From assembly GCA_018340375.1 (NCBI GenBank), contig JAFFJZ010000007.1, positions 9,548,001-9,612,000 on the forward strand: a DNA stretch of 64,000 nt. The letters are read 5' to 3'. The notes under the pieces were generated by a model, which saw nothing but the letters and a program-made list of their open reading frames with translations, searched no databases and was not told where the DNA came from. Below, in pieces: positions 50,520 to 62,092 of this stretch. Within the stretch, counting starts at the first letter, position 1. Every line of letters starts with the position of its first letter. A program made the translations under genes and the position numbers. The DNA is from Gonatopus flavifemur. Taxonomy: Eukaryota; Arthropoda; Insecta; Hymenoptera; Dryinidae.

Positions 50520-51081
50520 ATTAGCTGAAAATATGAAATTATTTTCATTAGCTACGTACAAAGGCTTAAATGGATTACAATCACCGGTTGAAAATCAATT
50601 GTCAATGTTGGTATCCAATGAAAAACCAGTACTGATTCAGGGTTGATGTTAACGTTGACCCAGTATTGGTGAACAACGCCGTACCAGTGTTGATCAGCGT
50701 TATCATTCCGGGTTCATTCCAACGTTGTTTGCCAACAGTTGGCAGTTGGCAAATAACGTTATTCCAGTACTGGGTCGTTCGTCAATTTCTGCATGGGTAG
50801 TCACTAGAAAGGGCCTTGACATTAACTATGAGGTGGCTAGAGTCATTCCTGCTAGGTGGGCTGAGCCAAATACAGCCATACAGTTGGTTGAAACAACCGT
50901 ACAAGTGTTCCCGTGCAGATCCTATTTATTTAATATATTTCGATAGGATTTTCACATTATCTTAGAGATCTATCTTGAAATGTTCCCGATATTTTGTTTA
51001 TTCATTGATGCGCAATTAGTGTACAATCTAACGGTCGGTTGAACAAATTATCGATGAGTTGAGGTGAGGTCAAGAAACCTA

Positions 51082-51342
51082 CACGGAGAAAAATTTTCTA
51101 TTATAAATTACTAGACTCGCTAGTATATTAAAGATATACTTGCATTTTGAGGTTAGATATCAAAAATTCTCTTCGAAAATACCAGACTTCCCGTGACTCA
51201 ATGGTAGAATCATAACATGCTTTAATAGAAAGTCTGGTACTTTTGAAGAGAACGTTTGGTATATAACTTCCAAATGCAAGTATTATATATCCTCAATATA
51301 CTAGCGGATATAGTCATTCATAATAGACAATTTTTCTCAGTG
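51082..51342. mobile_element. Fold-back MITE, CAC(G/T)GAGAAAAATT ends, TA duplication
   Basis: The left CACGGAGAAAAATTTTCTAT and the right inverse of CACTGAGAAAAATTGTCTAT are flanked by TA (51080-51081, 51343-51344). Long arms contain TACTTGCATTTTGAGGTTA and its inverse. Confidence 0.9.
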
Positions 51343-52345
51343 TATGTTGGGGGAATTCATTGTCATTCGACTGCCACTTTTTAACTCCCTGCGGATTTTT
51401 CTGCTACGCAAGTTACCAGAAAAATGAGCTATTGTACAGTAGTAAAAAAAATCTCTAGAGTCATCCTTCAAAATACTCCATTCCACCTCCCACGCATAGA
51501 ATTCGTCTCTAACCCGGAAACCTGTAAAGCAAAACAATCTGGCATACTTAGATCACTATTTGAATGATCGCTTATTCTTCTGCTGAGAGCTTTGAAAAGA
51601 AAATACGGTTCATACTTTCATGGCGATTCCAGGTCAACCTGAAGTTGGAACCGTCACGATTTCTTCGAGAATCGTTACAGCAAGAAAATCCGCAATGTGA
51701 TGAAAACTCAGTTAAATATTAGCCAATTCTAAGGGAGGCGTTCTTTAAAACTGCATTTTGGAATATTCCATTTCATCTCTTAAGGGAGAGTCGGATAAAA
51801 CCGGGTAGGTGGGTCAAACCGGGTACCTCAATATCTCCCTGATTAGTGCTTCTTTCTGACAGCAAACGTTTGAACTAGTAGTAGTAGATATTTTGAGCAG
51901 TTAGAGAGAACAACAGCATCGATGCAACGCTCTCTCTCACTTAGAACGTTGTTGAAAGTTTTCTGCGAAAAAGTTATCAAAGTTCTTGCATTTGCGTAGT
52001 GAGTTTCAAGTGCCTCACCACTCTCTCAAGAAAGAGGCACGTACATACTTCAATTGAGCATGTTTTCCTGCGTATTTTCATTCTTTAATAATTCGCCTAA
52101 AGCAATGCGTAATCTATCTAAGCCATATTGACCTCAACAAGTTGTTGTGGGGTCAAACCGGGTACTTGAGATTGTATCTTCCAATTTATGAAATTTAACA
52201 GAATTTGTGTTTTTATTCTAAAATAATCATCAAAACATGTTCATTCTTGAAGATCCCTTTGCGCGTGCTTGCGACTTTTGTTCTCAACTGAATTGGCCGC
52301 GAAAAAATTCTTTCTCTGAACAACTTTTTTTAGTTGGTCAAAATA

Positions 52346-53480
52346 CAGGGTGTCCCATTTTAAATAGCCAGGGCTTATATCTCCCAAAGTAATGGGGCTG
52401 GAGGAAAAAGTCTCGGGAGAAAGTTGCAGAGTTCTGAGGGGGACATTTGATGGTAACCTTGACTTCGACCTCAGACTCCATCTTCAAGGTCATTTTGAGG
52501 TCAACTTGTGTTTTTCGAACGAGACTTCCTATTTTCGACTACAACCTTGGAATGTGCGTTGAAAACCAAGAAACTTTTGTCTGAACTAGTTTCCTGAAAT
52601 TTGCGAAGGCGCGCGATCTAATCGATAAAGAAAGAAAGGAGATTCAAGAAACACTCTTACCGCTTTCTGTGCAAAACGACACTTACCTCTTCAGTTATTT
52701 CTTCCCAACAGGGCCGGACTAAGGGCCAATGGCCCCATTTGCCCCCATCTGCCTTAATCCGGCCCTGGTTCCCAATCTTCGGGGAACTGCCGTCGGCATT
52801 AGCGTTACCTAATGTGCACCACGAGGAGGTTGCGTAATCGGACTTTGCACATCACTGTGGCCCGGAAAAGGGTCGATTATTTCGACTAGAGAGGTATGTG
52901 TCTGTGAGTTTTGGGAATAGTCGGGTTCCGTAATTGAGTGATAATTCCCTGATCCAGTCATCTCGTGAATTCACCCGTGCAACACCGGACATTTCTACGT
53001 TGCCTCCATGTTACCTTCACGTGGGATATCTCTTCATCCACGTTCTATCCACGTCCACCATTGATTGACGTGGAGCCCATGGAGATGCGACGTAGAAATC
53101 GGTGGATGTGCTGTTAGGGACTAAATGCTCAAATACGTTACCTTCATTTGCGAAAAAACTGAAGAGGTAAGTATTGTTCCGCACAGAAAGCAACTGGAGT
53201 GTTTCTTGAATCTCCTTTCTTTCTTCATCGATTAGAGCGCCATCTTCGCAAATTTCAGGAAACTAGTTCAGACAAAAGTTTCTTGGTTTTCAACGTACAT
53301 TCCAAGGATATAGTCAAAAATAGGGGGTCCCATTTGAAAAACACAAGTTGACCTCAAAATGACCTTGAAGATGGAGTCTGAGGTCGAAATCAAGGTTATC
53401 AACTTTTTCCCGAGGATTTTTCTTCCAGCCCCATTACTTTGGGAGATATAAGCCCTGGCTATTCAAAATGGGGCACCCTG
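52346..53480. mobile_element. Fold-back element, CAGGGTG(T/C)CCCATTTT ends, TA duplication
   Basis: TA flanks 1135 bp whose arms of about 370 bp are nearly identical (CAGGGCTTATATCTCCCAAA, GTTTCTTGAATCTCCTTTCT and inverses). The loop contains the 59-bp hAT MITE and a hairpin with CTACGT motifs. Terminal CAGGGTGTCCCA repeats are common in insect genomes; I give no superfamily. Confidence 0.88.
52709..52767. mobile_element. 59-bp mini hAT element
   Basis: The termini CAGGGCCGGACTAAGGG and the inverse of CAGGGCCGGATTAAGG enclose only about 25 bp. The flanks are a 7-of-8 duplication (cttcccaa at 52701-52708, gttcccaa at 52768-52775). It lies in the loop of the larger CAGGGTG fold-back element. 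The CAGGG ends and 8-bp duplication fit hAT. Confidence 0.7.
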
Positions 53481-53785
53481 TATATCAATTTCCAAACATG
53501 ACTCACGTCTGTTTTCGGCATTTTTATCGAATTCAACAGTTGGTGCTACAAATTTCACAATCCAGAAGTGTTTTGCATTGATTCAAACGAGTACCCGGTT
53601 TTACCCTACCTATGGAGTGGAACCGGGTTTCTGTACCTTTCGACTAGAACGAATATAAGAAAAATTGTATCAATTTTACAGCAATATACGAATAGTATGT
53701 TGGTAATGAATGAATCAGGAAACTGAAAAGCTTTGGTTGGTTAATCTATTGCTAATAGAAACTTCTCTATGACCGATTGAAGTTA

Positions 53786-54033
53786 CACTGTAAAAAAAAT
53801 ATGTTGAATTCCAAACAAAAATGCTAGGAAATTTACAAACTTGGTTTGGAAAAATAGTTTCCGAACCTTTTTTGTAAATTGCCGAACAAAAGTTTGTGAA
53901 TTCTCAAAAATCTTCGTGAAATCACAAAATTTTTTGAATGTTTACAAACTTTTGTTTGGTAATTTACAAAAAAAGTTTGTGTAAAAAACTGCCAAACTTC
54001 TTTGGCAGTTTAGGAAGTATATTTTTTACAGTG
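53786..54033. mobile_element. Fold-back MITE, CACTGTAAAAAA ends, TA duplication
   Basis: The left CACTGTAAAAAAAATATGTT and the right inverse of CACTGTAAAAAATATACTTC are flanked by TA (53784-53785, 54034-54035). The arms are built from TTTACAAACTT/AAGTTTGTAAA units. Confidence 0.9.
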
Positions 54034-54245
54034 TATGATACCCGGTTTTATCCGACCTTCCTCTACAAATACAACTTGCCACAGACCTAGACACTCGTGA
54101 AGTAGGGAGATCGTGAATAGTGTTGAGGAAATATTCTGGTCTAGAATTTTGAAACAAATTGAGTTTTTTTGGGTATTTTCCAATAAGTCCTCAAGAAGAT
54201 TTCTGTAAGAAAATTGATGTATAACTTACATTAAGAAAAAATATA

Positions 54246-54416
54246 GTGGACTCAATTACGCACCACAGTTGAACAAGTTCAACCACAATCCTTCATCAAC
54301 TCAATTTAAATACAAGGTTCGTTCAATCATGCGTAGTTGAATCAACTAGGAATCTAGTTGAATCGAGCAATTATTGCAGTTGAACGTATCCAATTGTCTT
54401 GCGTAGTTGGGTCTAC
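54246..54416. mobile_element. Fold-back MITE, GT(G/A)GACTCAA(T/C)TACGCA ends, TA duplication
   Basis: The left GTGGACTCAATTACGCA and the right inverse of GTAGACCCAACTACGCA are flanked by TA. The interior repeats AGTTGAA(C/T) and GTTCAAC. Confidence 0.75.
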
Positions 54417-54733
54417 TATTTCTCTTTTCTCATTGTAACATCCCAGCTAGAAAATTTCCTTTCTCCACATTGAACCATCAAAGACTCTAACTTGGCCCGA
54501 GACAAGGTCTTAGATGCTGAAGAGTCACATTTCTGGTTGAGATTACATGACTTAGATTGCCTGAAACTAACACATCGTTCAACAAGTCCTGGGACTAACT
54601 CACAGATGGTGTTAGTAATATCAAGTCCATCTCGTTTGTCGAAAGAACTAACCTTCAAGTGACACGTGTTCAATTTTTACGTCAATCGGACCATCAACAG
54701 CAGAGCTACTATGGTAAAAGTGACGCTACTTTT

Positions 54734-55468
54734 TAGGGGTGTGCGGGTACCCGAGTCATCGGGTTTTTATCGGGTCGGGTCGGGTCGGGTACCCGTCGGG
54801 TCGGGTTTTTCAATTACCCGAGTTTTTCGGGTACCCGATTACATTCGGGTAATTCGAATATAGCAAACGTTTTCCTCAGCAGGAAATATTGTGACAGCAA
54901 CTCGATCAAGATTGCTGACAAAACATGTGGAAGAGTTGTGCTCCCTCCATTCAAATTTAAAAATATGAAAAAAGAATGATATTTATAAGAAGAATATTTA
55001 TTTTCATTGATATTCAAGATTCTATATTGTGGTTACTAAATAAGAAAATAGATAATATATTATTCATGAGATATAAATGTGATTATATTTTTTAATTGAA
55101 TTAAAAAATAAATATAAACATTCCATGAAGCAATTTGGAGATTTCTTAATGCGCTGCATAATCAATTACATGGAGTAACAACCCTAATAGACTTGTAGTG
55201 AATATGGCATTCTTCATATTAGAATTGAATTCATATGAAATCCCCTTATTCCTACAATCGCTCAAGACAATTTGTCCTTAAAATATCAACGGCAATGGCA
55301 ACTTCGAATAGAAGTTGAAAATATTAAATTCAAGCGATTTTATTATATTCGGGTACCCGACTTGGAAAACCCGATTTAATCGGGTACCCGACCCGACCCG
55401 ACCCGAAAAGAAATACAAATACCCGAACCCGACCCGACCCGATAAAAAGTGCTACCCGCACACCCCTA
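54734..55468. mobile_element. hAT-type element, TAGGGGTGTGCGGGTA termini, 8-bp TSD
   Basis: The left end TAGGGGTGTGCGGGTACCCG and the right end, an imperfect inverse, are flanked by an exact 8-bp duplication CTACTTTT (54726-54733 and 55469-55476). The subterminal 100 bp at each end are made of CGGGT/ACCCG units, very GC-rich against the AT-rich host. The interior is AT-rich with no transposase frame, so the 735-bp copy is non-autonomous. Confidence 0.88.
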
Positions 55469-55476
55469 CTACTTTT

Positions 55477-58400
55477 GCATTTCTGTAAAAAATGAAAGAA
55501 GAAACTAATTTCGTGTGTTGATAAAACATTGCTATTCAATAGGAAGAAATACTATACAAGCTCAGCAAAAAAAAGTTTGAAAAATGTTATTTGAACTCTG
55601 CTCCATTGAAAAGTTCTGATAAGCCGATTTACTTGAAATTTGGTACCAAACTTCTCTCTATATTTATCTATGCCCCCACCAGATTGATGCCACATAATTG
55701 CACATACAAGCTTAAGAACAATCGATTGAATCTCCAGTTTCTTTATTGTCAAAAGCTCGATAAATAACCAGGGCACGTTTATTTGAACATCGAGTAACTT
55801 CTATTCAATAATTTTCTTCCTTATAACGACAGCCAACCCAGTCCTCACGCGTGATTTGTAACGTATTGGGTGCTAAAGATGTTTCTCTTGATAAAAAACA
55901 CCCGTGTGTGTCGCAAAACTTGAGTGAAAAAATTTTCAGCATCATATATAATTCATAAATAATGATACATAAGTTATATATAAACTATATTGAATGATAT
56001 ATGAATTATATAAAATTTTTAAAAATCCGCCACTTGGAAAATCCCGACTAGAAGGACCAGTTTTTATGTAGTTAAACACTGTATTTTTTTACTGCATCTG
56101 CATTGAAGTTCACGTGGAATTTCTTCTCATTCGAAGATAACTTGCGAACAAAATTAAATCGAATTTAACATGGAATTGATAATGCAAGAAAAAAAACAGA
56201 AAAGGAACAAAACTCACAAATTATTTCCATTTGATTATGGAGAAAACGATACCGAAGTGATTACGCATGGATTATGGCGATGGAACATCGTGAATAACGT
56301 ACCATGGAAATCCAAGAAACTTCGCATTTTATTCACGCTGAGGTGAGCTCGAATGGAAAACGAGCGAGATATTCTTTTCGCATTCATCTTATCGAGATAC
56401 ATACGGATGGAATAAAATGTAAACCTCGAGAATCCTTCAGAAAAAGAATTCCAACCCTTCGAATTATTTTCCATCGTTACGATTGATATTATTATTGTGT
56501 TGGGGAAGAGAGAGAATATCCCTCTTGTTCAAGCGTGAAATGATCGGAGTGAAGGAAATCCGAGTTCCGCGAAGGAGCTGGGAAAAAACACAACGAGTTA
56601 TCACGTCGTCGTGAAATAAATTAATCATCCGTAACTCCATGCGATAATATTTTATCATTTCACACATGACGGTATCATATTTTTCTTTTCTTTTCTTGTC
56701 TTCTTTTCATACGGATCATCACTCCAATTAACGTGTATCGCGTAACGCATCGTGATGCGAAAAATACAATGATAAGAGTGTATACGAATGTATTAATTCT
56801 CTCTTCTTAACGATTCCGTGCAATTACATTCGACAACAGTCAATCCCGAGCACTCGATAGACCACTTGATTTGTATCGGTTTCATCCAATTACTCTATAC
56901 ATTTGTAGAAAATGAATGGTTGTGTATCGCACTTACACCAGACACGTGGCGCTTACCAACACGTGCGAGATTATTGTTTTGTTGCGGATGCGATTGACCG
57001 ATCAACGAGATTGGTTAAAGCGTGAATCTTGAATCGAAGATTTGTATAAATATCAAGAGTTTTTCTGTTTTTGCTAGTCGTTAATGCGTGGTTTATCGCA
57101 TCCGCTTCAATATCAATTATGAATATAATACAGAAATCACAAAATCTTGTACCTTTGTTGCATATATAGGATGTATCAGTGATACAAAAATATTATGTAA
57201 CATAATAAGTTCATCACTTCTATGTTACATACTAGTTAAACATGCGGAATTCATCCAATAAATCGATTCACGATTGTAATTTAGTTCCTGACATTGTTAT
57301 ATAAATCTCCGGGGAATTGAGATTCAAATATGATTTCCGTGTAATTGTTCCTTTCGATGTAACCTTTATGTAACTGTCTCACTTTTGAATCTGATCAACT
57401 TTCATCCAAGCCAAAACACGGAAGAATTTTAATCCATAAATTCAAATGCTGATAAAAAGAAAAGCAGAATGTCACATAAATCTTGGAAAATGATGTGAAA
57501 TATAAAAGAACATGTGGATTCAAGTGATTCTCAACGCGAAGAATTCTGATTTCGGGAATAAATTCCATGAGCAACGAAGCGTATGCTAATACGCATTATT
57601 GAACCGCAGAAGGAATCGAGGGAAAAGAGAGGAAAGAAAGACAATAAGAATAAGAGACAATTATGTAAATGTAACACTTGGTACGAGTAGCTCGCTTCCA
57701 CTCAGAATTGAAATGTGGAAGTTAAAACGAGTTGTGAATTGTTTGTTGCCCTTTAGCGATACCACAATTTGCAAGCAAACAGGCCATTAAGCTGAAGTCG
57801 TACAGACATCGGGTCTTTCGCAACACGTTTCCCCGTGAGAAAATTGTTCTGCGCCTGAAGATCAACAACGATACCGACGAGAAATAGGAATTCATCATCC
57901 GAATGTCGTTTGAATTTTTATTTCAAACTAGAAACTTTTGTGCCGAGGATCGAAATGTCCCTGGATTTGGAATTTTATAAAGACTTCGGAGACGAATCAC
58001 ATTGTGGAAACATCGATGAATTTACTGGGAAATTCTTCGGTGATTCAGGCAGCAATTCACGCGAAGAAAAACTCAGGAAAAGTAGCAGAATTCTGGTGAT
58101 ATACTGGAAACTGGGTCGAATGTACCAATTTTTCCAGTGATTCTTGAGTGAAATTTTGCCTAATGTGAACGGGTCAATAATTGCTTCTTGAGAAATTTTG
58201 ATCAATTTACTGACATTTTTTTAACGGATGCAGGACTCTTGAGAAAACTTGTGCTCTGAACGTGAGTAATAAAACCACAGGATGCGGCTTCATTTGTGAG
58301 AATTTGGATCTGAATCGCACTGTAAAGATTTCGTTCTTCGATCGTGAGGGAATAGTTTTATTTTACATCAGAAATACAGAAATGTCTCTTCGCTTCGAGA

Positions 58401-59839
58401 AACTATTCTGCCTTTCGGGCATCCTCAGAAATGTCCTTCGAAAAGTGCGAAAACCGTTCACATTATGAAAACCATTGGTGAATTTACTGAGAAAGTTTTC
58501 GGTTCTTGAGACAGCAATTACCACGAAGGATTTGAATTTTCATTTAGTGTTATCGGATAAATTTATCGAAATTTTTTCACAATGCAGGTAAAGGATGATA
58601 AAAAGTTCTCTGTCCAAAGTGGAGCTTTGCTGCCGTTATTCGTGAGGGATTACGGTATGATTATTTTGTACCCCACATTTCATTCCAAAAATCCTGCTAA
58701 TTTGGCATTAAAATGTTATTCGGTACCCGACGCATTTTTTGAGAGTGAAAAATGTATTCATTTTCGCATCATACTCTCTCTCTCATCTCAATAATTTCAA
58801 TTCCAAAGAGAAATATGCGATCAATGTATATCAATATTTATGAAATAAATTAGCGCTTTGTATACAAGATACACGTGTTTTCAAATTCGCGAGTCGAGTT
58901 TTACATTATCGATAAAGCAATATCAATTCAGAGATACGTTAATTATATTCGGTTCGTTGCTCTTCGCTATTTCCCCAAAGAAAAAAGGAGTCCCGTTCGG
59001 AGAGACGCTCAGGAGAAACGGAAATGAAATGGTAAGAGGAAGATAGAAGGTAGCAAAAAATGGTTCACATCGTATGCGGTATTACGTGTAAATGCGAGTA
59101 GAGCTTTCAGGGCCGAGGACACAGATTGACGGTGTAGGTACATATATTTATGTATACATAACCAAGATGTGTATGCACGTTGCGTTTGCTGATACCGTTG
59201 GGGTGGTTGGTTGATTCCGCGATGATTCAGGCCGTATTCAGTGCATCGAAGCTCACGATGAAAAGGCGTTCCGCTTCCTGAATATATATACTCATACTCA
59301 TATAGCGTGTATACGTATATACACACATATATATACATTCCAATTAAAAAGTCAGAGCCTCGTTACACTCGCGGCTCTGACCCCATCTTCTCCTCTTTTC
59401 CTCCTTGATGCTTTTCACTCATCCCTTCTCATCCACGTACATTCATCCCTTCTCTTAGCGCGCCACCCTTTGCCCGGCCTCTCTTCTTCTTACACACTCC
59501 CCATCTCTGAATCCAGGTTTGTTTTTTTCCACATTTGAACTCTTGCCGCAACGACTATCTTCCAAAGCAGAGCAGATCCCTTTTTGCTACCCTCTATAGT
59601 GGACCAGCCAACCGGCAGATACCATATTTTTATAGAGTTTCTCCAGCAATTACTCCGCCGCTTTTCTTTATCTGGGTATAAATGGATGTACATATATGAA
59701 AGGTTTGGAATATCGTGGTTGGTTCATATTTATGATGTACGCATGGAGAAAAATGACAGATAGTTGAGGACCTAGATCGGCAAATGCACACGAAACAAAA
59801 AGAATGTGATCCGAAGATGCAAGTGATTTGATATACCTT
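55477..59839. other. No gene recognised; unique DNA
   Basis: AT-rich with GC-richer patches at 56700-57050 (several ACGTG cores) and 59050-59650. Frames are short and domain-free. Confidence 0.45.
59351..59379. repeat. Small hairpin GTCAGAGCC/GGCTCTGAC
   Basis: A 9-bp perfect stem with an 11-base loop lies in unique, GC-richer DNA. I attach no function to it. Confidence 0.4.
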
Positions 59840-60092
59840 CACTGTAAAAAATTTTTATAGGAAATTTCACATACATGTATGTGAAGTAATTAACACATAC
59901 ATGGATAGGAAATTTCCCGTAAATTTTGGGAAAAATCCTATAAATTTACAGTAAAAATCCCATAAAAATAGCAATTTTAATATATTTTTATGTGAAAATT
60001 CCTATACGTGTACGGGAATTCGCTTTTCCCGTACAAGTATAGGAAATTTCCTCTACATAGGTATGGGAAAATCCCGAATATTTTTTACAGTG
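59840..60092. mobile_element. Fold-back MITE, CACTGTAAAAAAT ends
   Basis: The left CACTGTAAAAAATTTTTATA and the right ATATTTTTTACAGTG bound 253 bp with arms containing ATAGGAAATTTC and its inverse. The flanks do not show a clear TA duplication (TT/TT instead). Confidence 0.85.
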
Positions 60093-60941
60093 TTTATCAT
60101 TGATTTAATTTCAAGGGAAGATTGGATGGTATTCAAATTTTTGATTTATTTGTTGATTCAATTTTTTTTTATTGCATTGAGTATGGTTTGTTTCAACCCT
60201 AACAGGAATTCTCTGAGCATTCACGAATTTTTAACACCTTTTCTAGGGAAAAAACTAAAGGCTTGTAAGTGTTTTGCAAATATTTTTTGGCATTATAAAT
60301 CCATGAATGGGTACTCTGTAGAAGACAATTAGGAATATTGTTGAAGTTTGGATCGTTCATTGAAACGATTTGATGATCTCGCAATAAATTTTTTAAACGA
60401 TGTTTCGTGTTCTAAGGATTCAATTTGAGAAGATAAATAACGATGATCCAACAACATAATTATGAAACTTTTCCCAAAAGAATGGAGACAGCAGAGTTGT
60501 TCCTCCATTGATAAGAGAATTTCCCTTATGATTTAATAGATTTTTTCTTCATTTGTGGGGGATTTAATACTTGGAAGGCAGAAAATTTCATCAGAATCAG
60601 GGGATGGAATCCGCGATTGAATGGAAGAGTGGAATTGCAGTGCTTTCAAAGCATTTCTACCAGGGAATTTTCTGTTCTCAATAATTCAGCCGCGAAATTT
60701 TGAATTGCATAGAAGGAACAATTTGAAGATCTTCTCGCTCCTCGATATAATGAATATTTGAATTCTAAGAGAGATCATCAACTTCTTTTCTGCAGGTTAT
60801 GAATTCAATAAGACATTGTATATCTTGTTCAATCCAAGGTTACAACTGATTGAACAGAAACCAAAAATTCAAACTTCTAAAACGGTTTTCAGGGCATTTT
60901 ATTTTTACGAAGTGGTTGGGTGGGACTTTATATGACTATCT

Positions 60942-61218
60942 CAGTGAACAAAAAAGTATTGAAACGGATAGGAGACTCGAAAATTTCTATGGGAAACTTC
61001 ACATGAATGTTCGGAAGTAATTGACATATGTAGGTGTTGAGAATTTTTTTGTAAATTCATTGATGAATGATAGTAAAAATCTCATAAAGTTTGGACTTTC
61101 CAGTTAAGTTTATGGGAAATCCCATATATGGGACATGTACCGGAAATTGATATCCTATCCCATGATCAGGATTCTACGGTTGTTACGTATTGGAGAATTC
61201 CGATTATTTTTTACAGTG
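60942..61218. mobile_element. Fold-back MITE, CACTGTAAAAAATAATCGG right end
   Basis: The right end (inverse of CACTGTAAAAAATAATCGG) is clear; the left (CAGTGAACAAAAAAGTATTG) is diverged. Inner sequence including CTGATCATGGGATAGG is shared with 19598-19700, and the end with 30527-30552. Confidence 0.7.
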
Positions 61219-61526
61219 TATTCTTTCTGGAGCAGATGACACTTATTCTTCACTAGACAAAAGAATTTTGAATCTAGAGCTATTGTGGATGGGAATATGG
61301 GAATCATACTTTGAAATCAATCAGGAATGTACTTGGATTGTCATTTGATTTCACTTTAAAAGATCAAAAATAAGGATGTAACTCCCCAACTTGTGATCCA
61401 ACTTTTGATCTGATCTTTAATAGATTAGCATTAGGAAGGAAGTTTTGAATTCGATTATGCAACTCCTCGTATAAGAATGACATATTGAAAATAAAAAAAG
61501 ACATTCAAACTGTTATTTATATTTCA

Positions 61527-62092
61527 TTTATTAATATTTATTTCACTAACTTGGTCAACAATTATTCTCTAAGTGAACAAAAAAAGCTGCACTAATATGT
61601 AATAACAAATCACTTTTTCATCTCTCGAAATCTTAAGGAGTTCTAAAATAATCACAAATTTTACCGTTGGATCACAAAACCAACTCCACCTCCTCAACGC
61701 CCCTCTTCACTTCCTCCAATATTTCTTCCGTACCTCTTGCGAATGTAAATAGATATGCGATTCATTCATAATAGTTATAATAATATCGAGTTGCACTCTA
61801 TTACCAAGGACTTACACTTTCTCAAAACCGAAATGGATATCGAATTTTGTACATGATAATTATTAGTTGAGTTCTTTTTAACGAAAGAGAATGTGGAATC
61901 CCCTAATAAGGATTCGGAACTTGTCTCAAGATCACGAATTCAGTACTTGAACGATGACGGGGAAGTCGTTGAAAAGAGTCGGTTTAGATTCGCTCCATTG
62001 CATTCGACGATACTTGGTGACGCGTAGATGGAATTGCTGCAGTCACAGTATTCCATCTTTCGGCCAGACGGATCCTCGAATGAGCGACTGTG
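61527..62092 (-). terminator. Probable 3' UTR and poly(A) signals of the homeobox gene
   Basis: Downstream of the stop, the minus strand carries two AATAAA hexamers, reading as TTTATT on the plus strand at 61527-61532 and 61537-61542, inside a very AT-rich patch. They are the first convincing tandem poly(A) signals below the stop, giving a 3' UTR of about 550 bp. A short coding-like segment at 61680-61745 lies inside this interval and is listed separately. Confidence 0.5.
61680..61745 (-). CDS. Possible short terminal exon (low confidence)
   Basis: On the minus strand this GC-richer patch reads ARGTEEILEEVKRGVEEVEL followed by two residues and TGA, a charged amphipathic-looking peptide. A possible acceptor (catatctatttacattcgcaag) sits just upstream and the AATAAA signals lie about 140 bp downstream. 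It could be an alternative last exon of the homeobox gene or the end of another minus-strand transcript. The segment is short enough for this to be chance. Confidence 0.2.

Larger units (their letters stand above)
47868..50797. mobile_element. 2.9-kb element, CCCATGCAGAAA ends, TA duplication, with nested insertions
   Basis: The left CCCATGCAGAAAATGCCGAC and the right inverse of CCCATGCAGAAATTGACGAA are flanked by TA (47866-47867, 50798-50799). Subterminal zones (47868-48060 and 50590-50797) repeat CCAGTACTGG / AACGTTG motifs. The original interior is small; 48218-50519 is a later insertion. Confidence 0.75.
51783..54063. mobile_element. Outer element of a nested stack, GTCGGATAAAACCGGGTA ends
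   Basis: GTCGGATAAAACCGGGTA (from 51790) pairs with TACCCGGTTTTATCCGAC (ending 54056), and several further (TCA)AACCGGGTA units sit inside near 51815, 52155, 53590 and 53620. The 1.1-kb CAGGGTG fold-back and the 53786-54033 MITE are inserted in it. No transposase frame was found. Confidence 0.6.

Noticed and set aside
59009..59338. 109-codon minus-strand frame
   Set aside because: The N-terminal part reads ATAT/GTAT repeats (Tyr-Ile-rich), with no domain.
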